A DNA stretch of 5,649 nt, from NCBI GenBank assembly GCA_036265615.1, contig DATAOT010000019.1:1-5649 (forward strand). The letters run 5' to 3'. Origin of the DNA: DATAFF01 sp036265615. GTDB taxonomy: Bacteria; Pseudomonadota; Alphaproteobacteria; Rhizobiales; Aestuariivirgaceae. Made by a program: the position numbers and the translations under genes. The notes below the pieces were generated by a model, which was not told where the DNA came from, ran no database searches, and was given only the letters and a program-made list of their open reading frames with translations. Positions 1 to 5,590 of the stretch are shown here, one piece after another. How positions within the stretch are numbered: position 1 is the stretch's first letter; every line of letters starts with the position of its first letter.

Positions 1-11
1 CGAAAGTGCAT
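1..11 (-). CDS. Start of a minus-strand gene leaving the left edge (partial)
   Basis: Only the first codons (Met-His-Phe, then a cut codon) are inside the window, so the product cannot be named. The call rests on signals, not on protein content: the ATG (complement of 9-11) follows a six-base spacer and a near-perfect Shine-Dalgarno GGAGGT (complement of 18-23). Promoter-like boxes sit about 30 bases farther upstream (49-76). The gene would be transcribed divergently from the ilvD-TRAP cluster. It could be chance, because only three codons are visible, but the order promoter, ribosome site, spacer and ATG is coherent. Confidence 0.4.
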
Positions 12-17
12 GGCCTT

Positions 18-23
18 ACCTCC
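18..23 (-). promoter_or_regulatory. Strong ribosome binding site for the left-edge gene
   Basis: The minus strand reads GGAGGT, followed by AAGGCC and then ATG. This is close to the ideal anti-16S match at ideal spacing, and it is a better ribosome site than that of any other gene in the window except dctP. It is the main reason for proposing the gene start at position 11. Confidence 0.45.
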
Positions 24-48
24 GTACTTCTTTCGAATGATTGTCATG

Positions 49-76
49 ATTGTTCGGCCACAGTTCTGTCGGTCAA
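49..76 (-). promoter_or_regulatory. Candidate sigma-70 type promoter, minus strand
   Basis: The minus strand carries TTGACC (complement of 71-76; five of six matches to TTGACA), a 16-base spacer, and AACAAT (complement of 49-54; four of six matches to TATAAT). Transcription would start near position 42, giving a leader of about 30 bases ahead of the ATG at 11. An octamer ATGATTGT occurs twice (37-44 and 46-53) across the -10 box and start region and could be a regulator site. The assignment is by eye from the consensus only; alphaproteobacterial promoters are often poor matches. Confidence 0.3.
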
Positions 77-124
77 ACCCAAACCATTGATTTTAGCTGC
101 TAACAGGAGCTCGGTCGATCATGT

Positions 125-328
125 TCAGCCCTCTTTGAGCCTCAATCCACCTGCAACCCGCCGGCTTTGATCGGAGCTTCCCACCCGCAATGACATTGCC
201 TTGCGGCCACTTTGCGCAAAGTTGAGCTCGAGATCGATACCCTCGGCGGCGAAGAAGCTCTTGTGCACGGCAACGTAGATGGCCCAGAGTGGGGCCTGCC
301 CGGCATCTGAGGCGCTTCCCCCTTTCAC
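125..328 (-). pseudogene. Remnant of NitT/TauT (SsuA/THI5-like) ABC transporter substrate-binding protein
   Basis: Translated on the minus strand, the segment near 205-320 reads SASDAGQAPLWAIYVAVHKS followed by FFAAEGIDLELNFAQSG. This is the typical start of the mature domain in SsuA/THI5/NMT1-like binding proteins of ABC importers for nitrate, sulfonates, thiamine precursors or similar. Intact members are about 320-340 residues long and start with a signal peptide. Here the frame opens only a short way upstream (in-frame stop near 395-397), there is no hydrophobic leader, and after the NFAQSG motif the sequence loses resemblance and stops at 125-127. The expected AAVVQQL-type continuation is absent, so about 85-90% of the protein is missing. 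No ABC permease or ATPase gene is present. I read it as a decayed fragment; a short expressed peptide is unlikely. Confidence 0.6.
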
Positions 329-344
329 GCAAAGATCGCCGCAA

Positions 345-534
345 ACCGCTGCCGGGCGTCGATCGCGCTTAACAGCGCCAATTGAGCTGCGTACTCATAA
401 ATCGAACTAGCTGAGTCCGGCTTGCTCAACGTCAAACTGAGAGGGACTGAGCCTTACAATCCTGATCCTGGTCTCGAAACATCGAGTCATATAGCCTAGC
501 TTCGCGAGGGTGATGGTCATACGGGTCGCGGGCC
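345..534. other. Intergenic region ahead of ilvD, no gene seen
   Basis: No open frame here resembles a protein, and base composition is less G/C-rich than in the downstream cluster. A TACAAT at 455-460 is a fair -10 box on the plus strand, but no good -35 box lies 16-18 bases ahead, so an ilvD promoter cannot be assigned with confidence. Expression of ilvD must nevertheless begin in or before this stretch, since nothing to its left reads in the same direction. No terminator or clear operator was recognised. Confidence 0.4.
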
Positions 535-2235
535 ATGGGCTCAAATCGCGAATATCGTTCGCGCATTGCCATTGAAGGTCTCGACCGCACGCCGCACCGC
601 GCCTTCCTGCGGGCCTGCGGCCTCGATGACCATGATCTCGAAAAGCCGCAGATCGGGATCGTCAGCACGCAAGGCGAAAATACCCCCTGCTCGATGTCGC
701 TCGCCCCCCAGGCCGATGCAGCCCGGCTTGGCGTGGCGGCCGGCGGCGGGAGGCCGGTGTCGTTCACGACCATCTCCGTGTCCGACGGCTTATCCATGAA
801 CCACAAGGGCATGCGGCTGAGCCTCGTGTCGCGCGAGATCATCGCCGACTCCATCGAGGCCGTGATGCGTGCGCACGCCTACGACGCCCTGGTCGGTTTT
901 GCCGGCTGCGACAAGACGCTGCCCGGCATCATGATGGCGATGGTGCGGCTCAATGCCCCGAGCGTATTCGTCTACGGTGGGGCCATGCTGCCTGGCCGCT
1001 GGCGGGGGCGCGATGTCACTGTGGTCACGGCTTACGAGGGCGTGGGCGCGGTGTTGGCGGGCGCCATGACCGACGCGGACCTTGCCACCTTGGAGCGGGC
1101 GTGTGCGCCGACCGTCGGCTCCTGCGCCGGCCAGTTCACCGCCAACACCATGGCGATGGTGTCCGAGGCATTGGGGCTTGCGCCGTCAGGGTCGGCGATG
1201 CTTCCTGCCGTCTATTCCGAGCGCCTCGCCCTGGCTCGGCACGCCGGCCTGCGCGCCACCGAGATCCTGGCCAGCGGCGGCCCGCTGCCGCGGGATCTCG
1301 TCACCCGCAAATCAATGGAGAATGCGGCCGCTGTCGTGGCGGCTACCGGCGGCTCGACCAATGCGGGCCTGCATCTGCCCGCCATTGCCCACGAAGCCGG
1401 TCTGCGCTTCACGTTAGACGACGTCGCCGAAGTGTTCGCCCGCACGCCGCTGATCGCCGATCTGCAACCCGGCGGGCGCTATCTAGCCGTCGACGTGTTC
1501 GGCGTCGGCGGCACCGATGCCGTGCTGAAGGCGTTGCTCGACGGCGGCCATCTGCACGGGGACGCGCTGACGCTATCAGGCTGCACTATGGCGGAGCACC
1601 TTGCCCATCACGGCGGACCGGACGGCGAGGTCGTGCGATCTGCGAAGCAGCCTCTCAGTCCGACGGGCGGCCTCATAGTGCTGCGCGGCAGCCTGGCGCC
1701 CGACGGCGCGCTAATCAAGGTTGCCGGTCTAAAGGCGCTGTTGTTCGAGGGCCGAGCTCGAGTGTTCGATGGCGAGGAGGCGTGTTTCTCGGCGGTGCGA
1801 GACCGCCAATACCGGGACGGCGATGTATTGATCATCCGCAACGAGGGACCCAAGGGCGGGCCGGGCATGCGAGAGATGCTGGGTGTCACCGCACTCCTCT
1901 ACGGCCAAGGCATGGGTGACAAGGTGGCCCTCGTCACGGACGGACGTTTCTCCGGTGCTACGCGGGGCATGATGATCGGCTATGTGGGCCCGGAGGCCGC
2001 GGCCGGAGGCCCAATTGCGCTGGCGCGTGACGGCGATCGCGTGCGTATCGACTGCGCCGCGCGCTCCATCGATCTCATGATCCCGGTAGAAGAGCTGGCC
2101 GCTCGCCGCGCAGCCTATATGCCGCGCCCGCCGGAGCGCCTCGCCGGCGTGCTCGAGAAATACGCAAAGCTGGTCGGTCCGGCGCACGAGGGGGCCGTGA
2201 CCCATGCCGGCGATGTCGCTTGGCCGCGCGAGTAA
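535..2235 (+). CDS. ilvD: Dihydroxy-acid dehydratase family protein (IlvD/Edd family)
   Basis: A 566-residue cytoplasmic iron-sulfur dehydratase. Family members remove water from 2,3-dihydroxy acids (branched-chain amino-acid synthesis) or from sugar acids to give 2-keto acids. By alignment with known IlvD, the catalytic set is present: Fe-S cysteines C52 (NTPCS), C125 (GCDKT) and C197 (GSCAG); Mg ligands D84 (SVSDG), D126 and E447; K127 as the carbamylated lysine; and S473 (TDGRFSG) as the base. Spacings D84-C125 (41) and E447-S473 (26) match E. coli IlvD. The length fits the shorter IlvD class (about 557-616). ATG 535 is the only start between the in-frame upstream stop (TGA at 511-513) and the conserved N-terminus; the Shine-Dalgarno is weak. 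The first cysteine motif is unusual (TQGENTPCS rather than TWNEITPCN), suggesting a paralogue. The neighbouring TRAP genes suggest, but do not prove, that the substrate is an imported hydroxy acid. Confidence 0.9.
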   Translation: MGSNREYRSRIAIEGLDRTPHRAFLRACGLDDHDLEKPQIGIVSTQGENTPCSMSLAPQADAARLGVAAGGGRPVSFTTISVSDGLSMNHKGMRLSLVSREIIADSIEAVMRAHAYDALVGFAGCDKTLPGIMMAMVRLNAPSVFVYGGAMLPGRWRGRDVTVVTAYEGVGAVLAGAMTDADLATLERACAPTVGSCAGQFTANTMAMVSEALGLAPSGSAMLPAVYSERLALARHAGLRATEILASGGPLPRDLVTRKSMENAAAVVAATGGSTNAGLHLPAIAHEAGLRFTLDDVAEVFARTPLIADLQPGGRYLAVDVFGVGGTDAVLKALLDGGHLHGDALTLSGCTMAEHLAHHGGPDGEVVRSAKQPLSPTGGLIVLRGSLAPDGALIKVAGLKALLFEGRARVFDGEEACFSAVRDRQYRDGDVLIIRNEGPKGGPGMREMLGVTALLYGQGMGDKVALVTDGRFSGATRGMMIGYVGPEAAAGGPIALARDGDRVRIDCAARSIDLMIPVEELAARRAAYMPRPPERLAGVLEKYAKLVGPAHEGAVTHAGDVAWPRE

Positions 2236-2236
2236 T

Positions 2237-2321
2237 GGGGCGCGAACGCCTCGCCCGACCTTTGGCGCGGGACGTGCGAATGGGTCTTGACGGTTGCCAT
2301 CTGCAGATGCCCCGATGGGGG
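2237..2321 (+). promoter_or_regulatory. ilvD-dctP intergenic region with hairpins and a 12-base palindrome
   Basis: The 113-base gap holds three self-complementary elements. Just after the ilvD stop, GGGGCG (2237-2242) and CGCCTC (2247-2252) can pair across a CGAA loop with one G-T pair; with no T-run, this is a poor intrinsic terminator. CATCTGCAGATG (2298-2309) is a perfect 12-base palindrome. CCCC (2310-2313) and GGGG (2317-2320) can form a small stem directly after it. A TTGACG box lies at 2287-2292, but I see no -10 box at proper spacing; TACTAA at 2322-2327 is too far away. The palindrome could be a repressor or activator operator for dctPQM, or the elements could shape mRNA stability. 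Function is inference from symmetry and position only. Confidence 0.35.
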
Positions 2322-2333
2322 TACTAAAACCTT

Positions 2334-2340
2334 GGGAGGA
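2334..2340 (+). promoter_or_regulatory. Strong ribosome binding site of dctP
   Basis: GGGAGGA lies eight bases ahead of the ATG at 2349. It is the only strong Shine-Dalgarno in the operon. This fits the need for an excess of periplasmic binding protein over the membrane subunits, whose genes rely on stop/start overlaps instead. It also fixes the dctP start, together with the signal peptide that begins right at that ATG. Confidence 0.75.
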
Positions 2341-2348
2341 TACCGACT

Positions 2349-3389
2349 ATGCGTCTTACCGGCACAGCTTTCGCGGCTTCTGCCGTCATGGCCGCCGCGG
2401 CGCTCGCGGTCTTGTCGCAGCCCGTTGCTGCTCAGACCACCCTCACCATGTCGAGCTGGGTGGCGCCAAACCATCTGCTGACCAAAGACGTGCTGGCGGT
2501 CTGGGGCCAGCAGGTGGAGAAGGCCACCAACGGCCGGGTCAAGCTGCAGATGCTGCCGAAGCATCCTTCCGCGGCGCCCGGGACCTTCGATGCGGTCAGG
2601 GATGACCTCGTCGACGTCTCCTACGTCACGGCAAGCTACACGCCCGCCCGCCACGTACTGCCCCTGCTGGCCGAGCTGCCGGGCGGCGGAGCCACCTCTG
2701 TGATCAACTCGGTGGCTTACTCGCGCATCCATTGGAAGTATCTGCAGCAGGTCGGGGAATACAACGGAGTCAAGCTGCTGGGCGTCTTCACGCACGGACC
2801 GGGCCAGATGTTCAACACCAAGCGGCCTATCAACAAAGTCGAGGACCTCGCCGGCATGAAGATTCGCACTGGCGGCGGCATTGCCGAGGAGATGGCGCGC
2901 GCGCTCGGAGCATCGGCATTCGTCAAGCCGGCGCCCGAGTCCTACGAGCTGCTCAGCTCCGGCGTCGCCGACGGCACGTTCTTCCCCCTTGAGTCGATCA
3001 TCTCCTTCAAGCTCGGCTCGGTCGTCAAATACGCCACGCTGTTTCCAGGCGGCTTCTACTGCTCTTCATTCGGCTTCTTCATGAACGAGGACAAGTGGAA
3101 CAAGCTGTCGAAAGAGGACCAGGACGCAATTGCGTCGGTGTCGGGCGAGCCGCTGGCGCTGCTCGCCGGCAAGGCATGGGACACGACCGACGCCGCAGCG
3201 CTGGAGGAGATGAAACGGGTCGGGATCCAGATCAGCACGGCTTCGCCCGAGCTGGTCAAGGGCGTACAGGCGCGAGCCGAGGCGATCGACGACAAGTGGA
3301 TCAAGGACGCCACCGCCAAAGGCATCGACGGCGTCAAGGTGCTGGCGGAGTTCCATGAAGAGCTCAAGCGCGTTGCTGCCGGCAAGTGA
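2349..3389 (+). CDS. dctP: TRAP transporter substrate-binding protein, DctP family
   Basis: The 346-residue periplasmic solute-binding protein of a TRAP importer. It captures an organic acid and delivers it to the DctQM membrane complex. Residues 1-28 form a signal peptide (MRLTGTAFAASA, hydrophobic core, cleavage likely after VAA before Gln29). The mature part shows the family order: a first strand with SSWVAPNHLL (35-44), an EDLAGMKIRT segment (165-174) whose Arg173 matches the family arginine that usually pairs with the substrate carboxylate, ELLSSGVADG (200-209), corresponding to the usual ELYxALQxGxVDG stretch, and the SFGFFMNEDKWNKLSKEDQD helix start (240-259). Length is normal (about 320-350). 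The substrate cannot be told from sequence; a mono- or dicarboxylate or keto/hydroxy acid is likely because Arg173 is kept. Its stop overlaps the dctQ GTG (GTGA), indicating coupled translation. The symbol is used in the family sense, not as proof of C4-dicarboxylate transport. Confidence 0.93.
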   Translation: MRLTGTAFAASAVMAAAALAVLSQPVAAQTTLTMSSWVAPNHLLTKDVLAVWGQQVEKATNGRVKLQMLPKHPSAAPGTFDAVRDDLVDVSYVTASYTPARHVLPLLAELPGGGATSVINSVAYSRIHWKYLQQVGEYNGVKLLGVFTHGPGQMFNTKRPINKVEDLAGMKIRTGGGIAEEMARALGASAFVKPAPESYELLSSGVADGTFFPLESIISFKLGSVVKYATLFPGGFYCSSFGFFMNEDKWNKLSKEDQDAIASVSGEPLALLAGKAWDTTDAAALEEMKRVGIQISTASPELVKGVQARAEAIDDKWIKDATAKGIDGVKVLAEFHEELKRVAAGK

Positions 3390-3949
3390 CGGATCCGGGG
3401 TCCATGACGTCGCAGACGACGCCACCTGCGACGTCACAGCCCTCCGAGGCGGGTGTCTGGCTCGATCGCGTGCTGGGCGCCGCCGCGGCTATCCTGCTGT
3501 TCTGCCTAATGGCTTTGACGACGGCCGACGTCATCGGCCGCTACATCTTCAACTGGCCACTGCGCGGAGCCTTCGAGCTCACCGAGTTGCTGCTGTTGAC
3601 GCTGATCTTTGCCGGGCTGCCGCTCGCCTCGCGGGCGGATGAGCACGTCACGCTCGACTTCATCGACATGGTACTCAGTGACGAGGGCCGCTTGCTGCTG
3701 CGCCGGCTCGTCGATCTCGTGTGCGGCCTCTTGTTCCTGGGGCTCGCCTGGCGCGTCTGGATCAAGGCCGGCAAGATCGCCGGCTACGGCGACACCACCG
3801 AGGTCTTGCGCGTCCCGGTCGGTTCGTTCGTCTATTTCATGGCCGTCATGGTGGCGATCACCGGCATCGTGCATCTGACCAAGGTGATTTTCCCGGCTCC
3901 GCCGCGCGGCGGGGTCCAGTTCGATCCCAACAAGCCGACCACCACATGA
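3386..3949 (+). CDS. dctQ: TRAP transporter small permease subunit, DctQ family
   Basis: A 187-residue inner-membrane protein, the small subunit of the TRAP permease. It joins DctM and helps dock the binding protein. Four membrane segments can be read at about 29-49, 65-83, 106-126 and 145-165. The family signature after the first helix is present: ADVIGRYIFN (47-56), then GAFELTELLL (61-70). The length is normal for the family. Two starts are possible. GTG 3386 overlaps the dctP stop (GTGA), mirroring the ATGA overlap at the dctQ-dctM junction, and is used here. ATG 3404 would give 181 residues and would sit at the edge of an 11-base inverted repeat (3405-3436). Neither has a clear Shine-Dalgarno. 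Residues 8-20 are a Thr/Ser/Pro-rich, probably disordered cytoplasmic tail created by that repeat. The substrate is not encoded by this subunit. Confidence 0.92.
   Translation: MTDPGSMTSQTTPPATSQPSEAGVWLDRVLGAAAAILLFCLMALTTADVIGRYIFNWPLRGAFELTELLLLTLIFAGLPLASRADEHVTLDFIDMVLSDEGRLLLRRLVDLVCGLLFLGLAWRVWIKAGKIAGYGDTTEVLRVPVGSFVYFMAVMVAITGIVHLTKVIFPAPPRGGVQFDPNKPTTT
3405..3436 (+). repeat. 11-base perfect inverted repeat at the beginning of dctQ
   Basis: TGACGTCGCAG (3405-3415) and CTGCGACGTCA (3426-3436) are exact reverse complements separated by ten bases. The arm centres are 21 bases apart, about two helical turns, and each arm contains the palindrome GACGTC. In mRNA it would form a stable G/C-rich hairpin starting 16 bases after the dctP stop and touching the alternative dctQ ATG at 3404. 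It could lower dctQM expression relative to dctP, protect the dctP message from 3' decay, or be a DNA operator. Pairing is seen directly; the function is inferred. Confidence 0.75.
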
Positions 3950-5244
3950 CGGAAGCTCTGATCGGCCTCGGTCTGATGATGGCGCTTGCGCTGCTGCGCA
4001 TTCCGATTGCCATCGCTATGGGCGTGGTCGGCTTCCTTGGCGTCGCTTATCTGCGCGACTGGAACTTCGCGCCTGCCTTCGCGATGGTGGAGACCAAGGT
4101 CTACGAGACGGGACGCAATTATACGCTCTCGGTGGTGCCGCTCTTCATACTCATGGGCAATCTGGTCACGCGAGCCGGAATGTCGCAAGAGCTGTTCCGC
4201 GCGGCTAACACCTGCATCGGCCATCTGCGCGGCGGACTTGCGATGGCGACCGTGTGTGCCTGCGCCGGCTTCGGCGCCATCTGCGGGTCTTCGATCGCGA
4301 CCGCCGCCACCATGGCCAAGGTCGCCTATCCCGCCATGAACCAACTCGGCTATTCGGATCGCCTGTCGACCGGCGCGATCGCCGGCGGCGGCACGCTCGG
4401 CATTCTCATTCCGCCCTCGACGATCATGGTGATCTACGGCGTGCTGACCGAAACCAACATCGGCAAGCTGTTCGCAGCCGGCATTCTGCCCGGCATTTTG
4501 GCGACATTCCTGCTGTGCCTTGCGGTGCAATGGATCGTATGGACCGATCCTGCCTCGGGGCCCCGCGGCGAGCGCTCAACTTGGGCACAGCGGTTCGTGG
4601 CGCTCAAGGGCGTGCGGGCGGTGTTGATGCTCTTCATCGTCGTCATGGGTGGCATTTACGGCGGCGTCTTCACGGCCACGGAAGGCGCGGGGATCGGGGC
4701 CTTCGGCGGGCTCTGCTTCGCGCTGGCGCGCCGGGCTCTCACTTGGCGCACGTTGCTCGATTCCCTCGTCGAATCCAGCCGCACCACGGCGATGCTGTTC
4801 GCCATCCTGACCGGCGCGCTGATGTTCGCCGAGTTCGTCAACTACACGTCGATGCCGGAGGACCTCAAGAATCTCGTCACGTCGTTCAACCTGTCGCCGA
4901 TCCTGGTGATGGCGGCTATCTGCGCCATCTACGTCATTCTCGGCACTGCGATGGAGGAGCTGTCGATGATCCTTCTGACGGTGCCGGTGTTCTTTCCGCT
5001 CATCGTGCACCTTGGCCTCGACCCCATCTGGTTCGGCATCTTAATCGTGGTGGTGGTGGAGATCGGGCTGATCAGCCCGCCGGTCGGCATGAACCTGTTC
5101 GTCATTAACGCGCTGCTGCCGCAGGTGCCGACGCGCACGGTGTTTCATGGTGTGCTGCCGTTCATGGTCGCGGACGTGGTGAGGCTCGCCATTCTCGTCG
5201 CCTTTCCCATTATCTCGCTGTGGTTGCCCAGCCTAATGCGGTGA
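3946..5244 (+). CDS. dctM: TRAP transporter large permease subunit, DctM family
   Basis: A 432-residue inner-membrane protein that carries the substrate path of the TRAP importer and couples uptake to an ion (usually sodium) gradient. The protein is hydrophobic throughout, consistent with the usual 11-12 membrane and hairpin segments. Family landmarks in order: GFGAICGSSIATAATMAKVA (108-127), GGGTLGILIPPSTIMVIYGV (147-166), GKLFAAGILPGIL (173-185), GGIYGGVFTATEGAGIGAFG (235-254), and ISPPVGMNLFVINALLPQVP (376-395). Length is typical (about 425-435). The start ATG 3946 overlaps the dctQ stop as ATGA. The reading frame stays open upstream to 3721, but that part is the shadow of dctQ and lacks membrane character, so 3946 is chosen. 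No frameshift or missing motif is seen. No convincing terminator follows; a weak GCGG/CCGC stem at 5239-5250 overlaps the stop codon. Confidence 0.95.
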   Translation: MTEALIGLGLMMALALLRIPIAIAMGVVGFLGVAYLRDWNFAPAFAMVETKVYETGRNYTLSVVPLFILMGNLVTRAGMSQELFRAANTCIGHLRGGLAMATVCACAGFGAICGSSIATAATMAKVAYPAMNQLGYSDRLSTGAIAGGGTLGILIPPSTIMVIYGVLTETNIGKLFAAGILPGILATFLLCLAVQWIVWTDPASGPRGERSTWAQRFVALKGVRAVLMLFIVVMGGIYGGVFTATEGAGIGAFGGLCFALARRALTWRTLLDSLVESSRTTAMLFAILTGALMFAEFVNYTSMPEDLKNLVTSFNLSPILVMAAICAIYVILGTAMEELSMILLTVPVFFPLIVHLGLDPIWFGILIVVVVEIGLISPPVGMNLFVINALLPQVPTRTVFHGVLPFMVADVVRLAILVAFPIISLWLPSLMR

Positions 5245-5280
5245 ACCCGCCGAGGGAGCAGACAATCGCCCAAGGGGCCA

Positions 5281-5355
5281 ATGCGGCGGCTCAGCAAGCC
5301 TGGCGACCTGTGGATGCTCGGCCCGCACCGGCTGCTCTGCGGCGACGCTCGCTCG
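5281..5355 (+). pseudogene. Remnant of a ParB-domain DNA-modification methylase
   Basis: The plus-strand frame reads KPGDLWMLGPHRLLCGDARS near 5296-5355. The GDLWxLGxHRLLCGDxR motif is the hallmark linker of bacterial DNA methylases that carry a ParB-like nuclease domain before an N6-adenine/N4-cytosine methyltransferase domain (typically about 400-450 residues, common in alphaproteobacterial prophages and mobile regions). Here only about 20-25 residues remain. The ParB domain before it and the DPPY catalytic motif after it are missing, and the text after CGDARS no longer resembles the family. The fragment is in the same frame as dctM but beyond its stop codon. It is a decayed relic, not a working gene. 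Confidence 0.6.
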
Positions 5356-5590
5356 GTCGGGCGTCACAGGCGCAAAACCTCAATCGCACATTTTGCGTCG
5401 CGGAGACCAGACTGCCTGGCTGGGCATGCAGATGGGGTATCGGGGCTGGTCGCCGCGGTTAGCGGGCCGTTAGGTGGCTGAGCTTCAGACTGATGGTGAA
5501 CGAGGTCCGCATGAGGTGGCCTCAAGCATCAGAGTGAGGGCGCCCGCGAAGCTGTTCGCGATCGGCACGCAGCCAAAGCCGCCGCGCCCG
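5356..5590. other. Degenerate or non-coding stretch after the methylase remnant
   Basis: No recognisable protein was found in any frame. A plus-strand frame opening with GTG at 5474 stays open to the window edge (58 codons), but its Pro/Gly-rich translation resembles no family I know. The only clear structure is CGCGAA (5545-5550) with TTCGCG (5555-5560), a six-base perfect stem with a GCTG loop and no T-run on either strand. It lies about 30 bases beyond the possible minus-strand stop at 5591-5593, so it could help end that transcript. Confidence 0.4.

Noticed and set aside
513..575. Short upstream frame (20 residues, ATG at 513) overlapping the ilvD start, considered as a leader peptide
   Set aside because: It is not notably rich in Ile, Leu and Val, the GAGGG ahead of it is too close to the ATG, and no attenuator stem-loops with a T-run follow.
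432..854. 140-residue minus-strand open frame over the ilvD start
   Set aside because: It is antisense to the conserved N-terminus of ilvD and shows no recognisable domain.
1101..1919. 272-residue plus-strand open frame inside ilvD
   Set aside because: It lies entirely within the intact ilvD gene in another frame and is Arg-rich with no motif, typical of a shadow in high-GC DNA.
2115..2795. 226-residue minus-strand open frame across the ilvD-dctP gap
   Set aside because: It runs antisense through the end of ilvD and the dctP signal-peptide region and has no recognisable motif.
3721..3945. Upstream extension of the dctM reading frame (507-residue version)
   Set aside because: The extra 75 residues are an out-of-frame reading of dctQ, rich in Arg and His with no membrane character. 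The ATGA overlap at 3946 gives a DctM of normal length.
3832..4530. 232-residue minus-strand open frame opposite dctQ/dctM
   Set aside because: The translation is His/Arg/Gln-rich and resembles no family. It is antisense to well-recognised membrane protein genes.
5220..5462. 80-residue plus-strand frame starting inside dctM
   Set aside because: It is low-complexity Ala/Arg-rich and overlaps the frame that holds the recognisable methylase remnant.
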